From assembly GCA_030432255.1 (NCBI GenBank), contig JAUIHS010000011.1, forward strand, positions 81,332-145,331: a DNA stretch of 64,000 nt, read 5' to 3'. The notes beneath the pieces were generated by a model. It was not told the origin of the DNA. It did not search any database and was given only the letters and a program-made list of their open reading frames with translations. The translations under genes and the position numbers were made by a program. The DNA comes from Phycisphaerae bacterium (lineage in GTDB: Bacteria; Planctomycetota; Phycisphaerae; Phycisphaerales; UBA1924). How positions within the stretch are numbered: the first letter of the stretch is position 1; the number at the start of each line of letters is the position of its first letter. Shown here piece by piece: positions 1-8,000 of this stretch.

Positions 1-1
1 G

Positions 2-3000
2 GACGCGATCTCAAGCGGCCTGCGGACCGCGTGGAAGAACGCGGCGATCGCCGATCATCTCGGACGAGCCGTTTACGAAGCAGATCGCGGCCGCGTCCTC
101 GGGGCTCGCGAGGAGGAGATCAAGCGCATTGAGCAGGAGCGCCGGCAGCGTCTCGATGCTCTGCAGGACCTTGTCACGACGCGGGGTGAAGAACTGCGTC
201 ACGAACTGGAATCAGGAAGCGCCCGCCTCCAGCAGGAGCGGGACACCGGCATCCGGGCCGCGGAGGAGCAGCGGGCGCAGGTCGAAGAGAGTACGACCGC
301 GACCTTTGATCACAACACGACCGATGCGCGCGAGCACCGGGAGCAGGTCGTCGCTGCCGCCCGGAAGCACGCCGAGGACCACTTTGCCGAACTCACGGCA
401 TGGTGGTCCGAGCGATCCCGTGAACTGATCACGGTGTCAACCTCGTTGCAGCAGATGCGCGAGGAGATCGCGCCGGATTTTGATTCGACCTCGTGGGAAG
501 GATGGGTGCCCTCCACGCACTATCCCGAGTGTGTGCCGATCGCGGCATTGCCCGTCATTCTTGAAGAACTGCCCGGCGGATTGTCGGATGACGAACGACT
601 CCCCTGGTACGGGCCCCGCGAACTTCGTCTACCCATCGCACTGGAGTTCCCTCGCGTCGGATCACTCATCATCGAGACCGACGCCGAGGGCCGGGAGGCC
701 GCACTCGAACTGGCGCGGCAGGCCATGCTGCGCCTCCTGACCGCGCTCCCGACGGGCAAGATCCGCCTCACCGTCGTGGACCCCGTCGGTCTCGGGCAGA
801 ACTTCGCGGCGTTCATGCACCTTGCCGATCACGAAGAGCGACTGATCACCGGACGGATCTGGACAGATGCGCGTCACATTGAAGAGCGGCTCACGGACCT
901 GACCGAGCACATGGAGCGCGTGATCCAGAAGTACCTCCGCAACGAGTTCCAGAGCATCGAAGACTACAACGTGCAGGCCGGCGAGATCGCCGAACCGTAC
1001 CGGTTCCTGGTCCTCGCTGACTTCCCGACCAATCTCAGCGACGTGGCGGCATCAAAACTCGCCAGCATCGTTGAGAGCGGCGCCCGGTGTGGTGTGCACG
1101 TCATCGTCATCGCGGATCTCTCGCGCCAACCGCCGAATACCATCGCGCTCGATGATCTTCGCCGCGCCTCCGTCGTGATACAGTCGACGGCGAAAGGCAT
1201 CGCACTTCGGCGGCCTGAGTTGACACCCTCGAAGGTCGATCCGCCGGCGCTGCCCTCGGAAGACCGGACCACACACCTCCTGAATGCGGTCGGTCTTTCC
1301 GCCACAGACTCCACGCGCGTACATGTGCCCTTCTCAGCCGTCACACCAAGTGCTGAGAACTTCTGGTCGCGCTCCGCGGCCCAGACCATCCGCATCCCGC
1401 TCGGCCGCCAGGGTGCCACGCGCCTTCAGGAACTTGAACTGGGTGCCGGAACCATGCAGCACGCCCTCATTGCGGGCAAGACCGGTTCAGGCAAGTCCAC
1501 CCTCCTGCACGTGCTGATCACCAATGCGGCCCTGTGGTACTCGCCGGATGAACTCGAACTCTACCTCGTTGACTTCAAGAAGGGTGTCGAGTTTCGCACC
1601 TACGCGCGGCACTACATCCCTCATGCACGAGTCGTCGCCATCGAGACGGACCGTGAATTCGGCCTCTCCGTCCTGAGACGACTTGATGAGGAACTGACCC
1701 GGCGGGGCGAATCGTTCCGCGATCTCGGCGTGCAGAGTCTGCCCGACTATCGCACCGCCTCCGGCAAACCGATGCCCCGTACGCTGCTGGTCATCGACGA
1801 GTTCCAGGAGTTGTTCGTCGAGGATGACACCGTTGCCCAGGAGTCGTCGCTGCTCCTCGATCGGCTGGTTCGTCAGGGGCGCGCCTTCGGCATGCACGTG
1901 CTCCTCGGTTCACAGACGCTGGGAGGTGCGTACTCGATCACGCGCACCACCATGGGGCAGATGAACGTGCGCATCGCGCTGCAATGTGATGAGCAGGACT
2001 CATATCACATCCTCAGTGAAGACAACGCCGCGGCCCGGCTGCTCGAACGCCCCGGCGAAGCGATCTACAACAATGCCGCCGGACGGGTGGAGGGCAACAG
2101 CCCGTTCCAGATCGTCTGGCTCCCCTCCGCCGAACGCGATGCGGCGCTGAACACCGTCGATGACCTGTCTTCGACCCGAGGTCTGGAGCCGCGGGAAACG
2201 ATCGTCTTCGAAGGCAACGTGCCTGCCGACCCGGCGCGCAATGCCGCGCTCGTCGTTGCTGCGGCGCCGCCATCCCCGGTCGATCCGGTGCGACTGTACC
2301 TCGGTGAGCCGACTGCGATCGCAAAGTCGACTGCCGTCGAACTTCGCCGCCAGGGCGGCGCCAATGTGATCGCGATCGGTCAGCGCTCCGACGCGGCACA
2401 CGCCATCACCTCGATGGCAGCCGTGTCGTTCGCGGCACAGCAAGCCGCCAATCCCGGTGCGCAACTCGTGATGCTCGATGGCACACCGCCCGATGCGCCC
2501 GACGCGATCCAGGGCCTTGCCGAACTGGCCACGTCCTTGCCCGTCGACAGCCGCACCGGTCGACCCGCTGACGCCGAGGGTCTTCTGCTCGAGGTGGCTG
2601 CGGAGTTGAAGCGTCGGCAGGACACGGAGTCTTCCGCCGAACCGCCGATCCTCATCCTCATCCATGCACTGCAACGCTTCCGCGACCTGCGTCGGTCTGA
2701 TGACTTCTCATTCTCCATGTCGGATGACGATGGGGAACCCGCGCATGTGCTGTTCGCCAGGATCCTGGAGCAGGGACCCGAGGTTGGTATCCACGTGATG
2801 ACCTGGTGCGACTCCGTCACCAACATGGAGCGGACACTTGAGCGACGAACGCTTCACGAGTTCGACCAGCGCATTGTCTTCCAGATGAGCGTGATGGACT
2901 CGACGGCACTCATCGACTCGCCCCTCGCGTCGCGCCTCGGACCCAATCGCGCCATCCTCTGGAATGATGAGGAGAGCCGCGCCAGCACGTTTCGTCCCTA

Positions 3001-3070
3001 CGCTGCCCCCGGCAGCAAATGGCTCCGGACGCTCTTCGCAGCATCGTCGTCGGATCCGGTCTCCGGATAG
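2..3070 (+). CDS. FtsK/SpoIIIE-type ATPase with N-terminal coiled coil (5'-partial)
   Basis: The frame is open from the window edge, so the first in-frame GTG (434) is internal and the true start lies upstream; 1022 residues are visible. Residues 1-150 are a charged heptad-rich coiled coil (EEEIKRIEQERRQRLDALQD). Residues about 215-415 look like an FtsK fold without a P-loop. Residues about 450-730 form the active module, with Walker A GKTGSGKST (nt 1475-1501, residue 492) and Walker B LLVIDEF (Asp near residue 599). Residues about 790-1000 form another degenerate ATPase-like module. Three such modules with only some catalytic resemble EssC/EccC of type VII secretion, but no FHA or membrane segment is visible. 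FtsK-family proteins pump DNA or protein using ATP; the substrate here is unknown. The downstream glucokinase has its own start and is probably unrelated. Confidence 0.88.
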   Translation, partial: DAISSGLRTAWKNAAIADHLGRAVYEADRGRVLGAREEEIKRIEQERRQRLDALQDLVTTRGEELRHELESGSARLQQERDTGIRAAEEQRAQVEESTTATFDHNTTDAREHREQVVAAARKHAEDHFAELTAWWSERSRELITVSTSLQQMREEIAPDFDSTSWEGWVPSTHYPECVPIAALPVILEELPGGLSDDERLPWYGPRELRLPIALEFPRVGSLIIETDAEGREAALELARQAMLRLLTALPTGKIRLTVVDPVGLGQNFAAFMHLADHEERLITGRIWTDARHIEERLTDLTEHMERVIQKYLRNEFQSIEDYNVQAGEIAEPYRFLVLADFPTNLSDVAASKLASIVESGARCGVHVIVIADLSRQPPNTIALDDLRRASVVIQSTAKGIALRRPELTPSKVDPPALPSEDRTTHLLNAVGLSATDSTRVHVPFSAVTPSAENFWSRSAAQTIRIPLGRQGATRLQELELGAGTMQHALIAGKTGSGKSTLLHVLITNAALWYSPDELELYLVDFKKGVEFRTYARHYIPHARVVAIETDREFGLSVLRRLDEELTRRGESFRDLGVQSLPDYRTASGKPMPRTLLVIDEFQELFVEDDTVAQESSLLLDRLVRQGRAFGMHVLLGSQTLGGAYSITRTTMGQMNVRIALQCDEQDSYHILSEDNAAARLLERPGEAIYNNAAGRVEGNSPFQIVWLPSAERDAALNTVDDLSSTRGLEPRETIVFEGNVPADPARNAALVVAAAPPSPVDPVRLYLGEPTAIAKSTAVELRRQGGANVIAIGQRSDAAHAITSMAAVSFAAQQAANPGAQLVMLDGTPPDAPDAIQGLAELATSLPVDSRTGRPADAEGLLLEVAAELKRRQDTESSAEPPILILIHALQRFRDLRRSDDFSFSMSDDDGEPAHVLFARILEQGPEVGIHVMTWCDSVTNMERTLERRTLHEFDQRIVFQMSVMDSTALIDSPLASRLGPNRAILWNDEESRASTFRPYAAPGSKWLRTLFAASSSDPVSG

Positions 3071-3136
3071 GTCCGATCCCCACCTGCACCGGCGAATCGG
3101 CCGAAACCGAATCTGAAGTGTGCCCCGAGCCGTGTA

Positions 3137-3142
3137 CAATCG
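3137..3142 (+). promoter_or_regulatory. candidate -10 box for glucokinase
   Basis: TACAAT matches the sigma70 -10 consensus at five of six positions and lies 53 nt before the glk start, in the gap after the FtsK-like gene. No convincing -35 is present 16-18 nt upstream, so this is a weak call. Confidence 0.3.
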
Positions 3143-3195
3143 GCCTCCCTTCGGGCACTGGAGATCCGTCGGGTGCCTCTCGTGACGGAACGATC

Positions 3196-4188
3196 ATGAT
3201 TCTCACCGGTGACATCGGAGGTACGAACACGCGGCTCGCCCTGGCGGAGTTGCATGGTCCTCGCCCCACGGTACGTGACGTCGAGATCTTCGCGAGCGAC
3301 AGCGCCGCCGGAATGGACGAGCACATCCGACGCTACCGGGAGAAGCATGATGAACCGATCGAGGCCGCGGCATTCGGTATCGCCGGACCGATCATCGACG
3401 GTCGCTGCGAGGCGACCAACCTCCCATGGAAGATCGACTCAGCCACCCTTGCGAACTCGCTGGGTCTCTCCGAAGTCGGCCTGATCAATGATCTTGAGGC
3501 GGCGGCCTGGGGCATTGCAACGCTGGACTCTGACGATGTCATCACGATCAACCCCGGCACGCCAGCCGAAGGCAATCGCGCCATCGTGTCGGCGGGCACG
3601 GGGCTCGGTGAGGCGGGACTGTTCTGGAACGGCCGCCGACACATCCCCTTCGCGACCGAGGGTGGTCACACCGACTTCGCCGCGCGAAACGAACTGGAGT
3701 TCGAACTGCTCCAGCACCTGACTGCACGCTTCGGGCGAGTGAGCTACGAGCGGGTGGTCTCGGGTCCGGGGGTGGTGAACATCTATGGCTTTCTGCGCGA
3801 CTGCAAGGGCATGACGGAGGTGCCCTCGGTCATCGATCGCACAGGGTCCGGTGAGATCGATGGGCGCACCATCACCGAAGCCGGACTCGCCGGTGAGTCG
3901 GAACTGTGTGTCCGGACACTCAAACTCTTCCTGAGCATTTACGGTGCCGAGGTGGGGAATGTCGGGCTCGGCATGCTCGCGCGCGGCGGAATCTGGCTCG
4001 GCGGTGGCATCATCGCCGCGATCGCCCCCCAACTCAGCGATTTCGATGACTTCCTCGATGCGTTCAGGGCCAAGGGGCGTCTGAGTCCCACGGTGGCTGA
4101 GATCCCGGTTCACGCGATCAGGGACTGCCTCCTGGCGCTTCGCGGCTGTGCGACCTATGCGCTCTGGCGGGCGCGTGAATTTGATTGA
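3196..4188 (+). CDS. glk: glucokinase
   Basis: This 330-residue cytoplasmic kinase phosphorylates glucose to glucose-6-phosphate with ATP, feeding glycolysis. It starts with the phosphate-1 loop LTGDIGGTNTRLALAEL, has NDLEAAAWG in the middle, then GTGLGEAGL and the sugar-binding EGGHTDFAAR. This is the order and length of the bacterial glucokinase family (PF02685) rather than the ROK kinases, which carry a zinc motif that is absent here. The open frame continues upstream to 3019, but the conserved family N terminus begins exactly at the ATG chosen, and the extra 59 codons look non-coding. The Shine-Dalgarno match is poor. It is monocistronic, about 125 nt downstream of the FtsK-like gene. Sugar supply could come from the ABC importer at 11.0-14.3 kb, but that link is inferred. 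Confidence 0.93.
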   Translation: MILTGDIGGTNTRLALAELHGPRPTVRDVEIFASDSAAGMDEHIRRYREKHDEPIEAAAFGIAGPIIDGRCEATNLPWKIDSATLANSLGLSEVGLINDLEAAAWGIATLDSDDVITINPGTPAEGNRAIVSAGTGLGEAGLFWNGRRHIPFATEGGHTDFAARNELEFELLQHLTARFGRVSYERVVSGPGVVNIYGFLRDCKGMTEVPSVIDRTGSGEIDGRTITEAGLAGESELCVRTLKLFLSIYGAEVGNVGLGMLARGGIWLGGGIIAAIAPQLSDFDDFLDAFRAKGRLSPTVAEIPVHAIRDCLLALRGCATYALWRAREFD

Positions 4189-4236
4189 TCTCTGGAAGAT
4201 CCGATGTCTGCTGACCCCTGATCCCTCTCTTTTTCG

Positions 4237-4264
4237 TTGACTCTGACAGGTGGGCACCCACAAT
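4237..4264 (+). promoter_or_regulatory. sigma70-like promoter of the PEP-CTERM-like gene
   Basis: TTGACT (4237-4242), a 16-nt spacer and CACAAT (4259-4264) form a -35/-10 pair. It would give a leader of about 34 nt containing a good ribosome binding site before the ATG at 4305. Confidence 0.45.
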
Positions 4265-4304
4265 CGGGGTTGCTACAGAGGAACACGACGAGGAGAAAGA
4301 TCAA

Positions 4305-4934
4305 ATGCAGATTGCATCGCGCATGACCGTGGTCGCCACGCTTCTGACCGTGACTGGAACCGTGGCCGCCGGCGGAATCTACAGCAGCCGAGCGGCATTC
4401 GAAGCGGATTATCCCGGCCTGGCGACCGAGGACTTCGAGGGGATCGCACCGGCCGGAGGCACCGCGGATGCGCCGGTGATCAGTTCGGACTTCACGGTCG
4501 CCTCAGGAACCGATGAGGGCGTGTCTTACGGCGTATCGAGCACGATCAGTGCGCCCTCCGATGTGCTGTTCCAGTACAACGCGGACGACCGCCTCATCTT
4601 CGAGTTCGCGGTCCCCGTCTCGGCGGTGGGCTTCCAGGTCTCGAGCGTCGATTTCTTCGACGCGGTCGCATCCGGCGATGCCGTGATTTCGGCGTACGAT
4701 GCCTCTGATGCGGAGATCTTCAGCACGACGATCACGACCGAATCGACGCTCTCGATGGACACCTTCTTCGGGTTCGCAGGCACCACCGAGATCGCCCGTC
4801 TCGAAGTGGGCGATGCGCCCGGCTTCGCGGGTTACATCGTGATGGACGACTTGTCCTACGGAATCCCCAGTCCGGGCGCCGGCATGTTGATGCTCGGTGC
4901 CGCCTCGCCCCTGGCGTTGCGCCGCCGTCGTTGA
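4305..4934 (+). CDS. secreted protein with PEP-CTERM-like C-terminal anchor
   Basis: This 209-residue protein has a signal peptide (residues 1-22, cleavage near VAAGG). The body is rich in beta-strand and acidic residues, with a DFEGI motif near residue 43 that is common in choice-of-anchor secreted domains. The C terminus is PSPGAGMLMLGAASPLALRRRR: a small Pro-containing motif, a hydrophobic stretch and an Arg tail. That is the tripartite layout of PEP-CTERM/exosortase sorting signals, although the P-E-P box itself is degenerate. The start has a strong GAGGAG ribosome site 9-10 nt upstream. No exosortase gene is visible in the window. The protein is probably surface-exposed or matrix-associated. 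Its function is unknown and its body matches no enzyme I recognise. Confidence 0.82.
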   Translation: MQIASRMTVVATLLTVTGTVAAGGIYSSRAAFEADYPGLATEDFEGIAPAGGTADAPVISSDFTVASGTDEGVSYGVSSTISAPSDVLFQYNADDRLIFEFAVPVSAVGFQVSSVDFFDAVASGDAVISAYDASDAEIFSTTITTESTLSMDTFFGFAGTTEIARLEVGDAPGFAGYIVMDDLSYGIPSPGAGMLMLGAASPLALRRRR

Positions 4935-5033
4935 GCAGCTCCACGTCCTGCCCTGAAGTGGGGGGAGCAACGCTGTTCTTGTTGAAGAGTCGGACCGGTA
5001 CACTGGCTGAAGGAGTGCTGCCGGAGGTTTGCC

Positions 5034-8000
5034 GTGTCCGAACAAAAAGTGTTGTCGTTGCTGGCGTTGTGCGCGCTCTGCTCGAGTCCCGGGTTCGCAC
5101 AGACGATTGTGACATCCAACTGGACGTGCACCACCGGGGACTGGGGCATCTCCGGGTGCTGGGACGTCCTCGGCGGAACGGATACGGAGCCCGACAACAG
5201 CGCCTCCTTCCTCTATGACGTCACGCTTCCGACGACCGGGGGCGCGTACACCATCAGCGTCACGAGTTCATCCATCTCCTGTCGGAAACTGGACGTTGAG
5301 CCGCTCGTGACGCTCAGGCTCGACTCCACCAATTTCGCACCGGGGATCCTTACCAACCTCGGTGTCATCGAGGTGCGCAACGACGATCTGTACTTCGATG
5401 ACGACATCATCAACGACGGCAACATCACCTTCGATCCCGATGTTGGTTCCGAGACCATCGAGGTCCGTGAGCCCAGCCTCGTCATCGGAGGGACCGGCAG
5501 CCTGACATTCCCCGATGTGCCCGGGGGGTCCACCTCCACGCATCGACTCCTTCTGCCAAATCTCGAAACCACCACCAACGATGTCGGACACCTCATCCAT
5601 GGTGGACCCGGGCAGATTCGCGGCGGCAACAACTTCCCGACTGACCTCATCAACGATGGCACGATCCGTGCTGATACGCCCGGCATGACCCTGGAGGTCA
5701 CGGACTTCGCCTCCGGCAACGTGCTTCGCGTCATCAACGGTGGCGAACTCGCCGCCACCTCCGGAGCACGTCTCGAATTCGACGACATCGCCGAGATCAT
5801 CAACAACGGCATCATCACTTGCGATGCCGCGTCGGAGATCTTTCTGAATGCGACAACGACAGACCTCTCCGGCACGCTCCTTATTGATGGGCTGCTCAAC
5901 TCGAACACCAATCTCACGATTGACGGGGCCAGTGGCATCGGGGCTGGTGAGTTGTATGTCACCGGAGACCTCACGTTCGCTGGAGGTACGAGTGCCGAAT
6001 TCGGAACGGTGAATCACAACAGCGGCGGGCTGATGATTGAGAATGGGGCTGCGCTCACATTCAATGCGCGCTACACACATACACTGACGAGCGAGTCCGC
6101 GTACGACCTCCTTCCGGGATCGATGGTCGTGGCCGTGGGTGGGACCGCCGCGGCACCCAACGACTACCTCAATTTCTCGAGCTTTGAAGTTGCGGGTCGG
6201 GATGTCGGGGACATCGCCTCGGGGTACACCTCGAACTTCAACGTGCCGCACCTCGTCATCGGACCCGGTGCGAAGGTCAACCTGTTTGACGCGGTCAACA
6301 ACGGCAATCGCGGCGGCTCAGGCGGCAACGCGGAAGCCCTGTATGTCGGCACTGTTGAGTTCCTCGACGGGGCAGGCCGGATCAACCTGAACGGCCATCA
6401 CCTCTACTACAGCAACCTGATCGGGAGCGCGGGCCAGATCGTCGACAATGGCGGCGGGTCCGGCAAGGGGTTCACGCCGACCTGGACTTGTGGCAGCGGA
6501 AGCTGGAGCACCACCGAATGCTGGAGCGGTCTCGCGGGTGCGGACATCTTTCCCGACAACAGCGACTTCATCGGTTATGACGTCATTCTGCCCGCAGGTT
6601 CACCATACGACGTGATGGTCGATGTGGGCGCCGGTTCAGTCGAAGTCACCAGCATGAGTATCTCCTCGGACGCCACGCTGACGCTGCTCTCGACGAACTT
6701 CTCCCCCAACCTTCTCATCAATGACGGGATCGTCGAGATCAACAGCGACGAACTGATCCTCTCTCAGAGCATCATCAACAACGGTACGATCGAGTTCGAC
6801 CTCGATACATCAACGGAAAGCATCTCGTTGGAGAGAAGCCTCTCCATTCTCGGTACTGGATCGATTGTCTTTCCGAATATCTCGTCATCCGCGCCGCAGC
6901 ACTCCATTGATGTGCCCAATGGCGGAACACTCACCATCGGTCCGGACCAGACCGTATCGGGCGGGCCCGGCGGTATCGGTGGAGGCACGTCGTCCACCAC
7001 CGACGTGGTCGTTGAAGGCACGGTGCTCGCCAATACGCCCGGCAAGTCCATCGAGTTTGCAGATGATGACTCGGACAACCTCCTTGAAGTGACGAATGAT
7101 GGCCTGATCCGGGCCGAGAACGGCGGCATCGTGACGTTCGATGACATCGCCGCGATCCACAACAACTCCGAGATCTCGTGCGATGCGGCTTCATTCATCG
7201 TCCTGTCGACGACCATCGCGGATCTTGGGGGAACGCTGATGATCGATGGCCGCCTTGAGGCCGACAGTGCATTGACGCTTGTCGGCGCGACGGGCATGGG
7301 GAGCGGTGTGCTCTCGACGACGGCGCAGACGAACTTCACCGGCGCCACCGATGTGAGCTTTGGGGTCGTTGATCACAACGATGCGGGCATCATGGTCGAA
7401 GCCGGCTCGATGGTCACCGTCACAGAGGCCTACACGCACTCGCTCACGAGTGAGTCGTCGTTCGAATTCAAGGCGGGGTCGGCGCTGCTGGTGACCGGAG
7501 GTGCCGCGGCCATGCCGACGGAGTACGAGGATTTTGCGAGTATTGAGATCGCGGGTCGGGATGACGGTGATACCGCCGGTGGCTACACCAGCAATTTCGA
7601 TCTCCCCCACCTCATCATCGGCTCCGGTGCGAAGGTGAACCTCTTCGACGCCGTCGACAACGGGAATCGCGGCGGCGCCGGTGGCAACGCCGAAGCCCTG
7701 TACGTCGGTACGGTTGAATTCCTCGACGGAGCCGGACTGATCAACCTGAATGGGCATCACCTGTACTACGGGAGCCTTGTGGGCAGCCCGGGGCAGATCA
7801 TCGACAATGGAGGCGGATCCGGTAAGTCATTTTCGCCTGCCTGGACGTGCAGCACCGGGACCTGGAGTACCACGGGTTGCTGGAGCGCGCTCTCACCGGG
7901 TGACTTGTTCCCCTCCAACTCGGACTTCCTGGCCTACGACGTGCTGCTCGGTGCGGGAACACCCTACACGGTCATCGTGGATCTCAACTCCGGATCGGTG

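Noticed and set aside
434..436. GTG as the start of the FtsK-like gene
   Set aside because: The same frame is open to the window edge and encodes a continuous coiled coil, so this GTG is internal.
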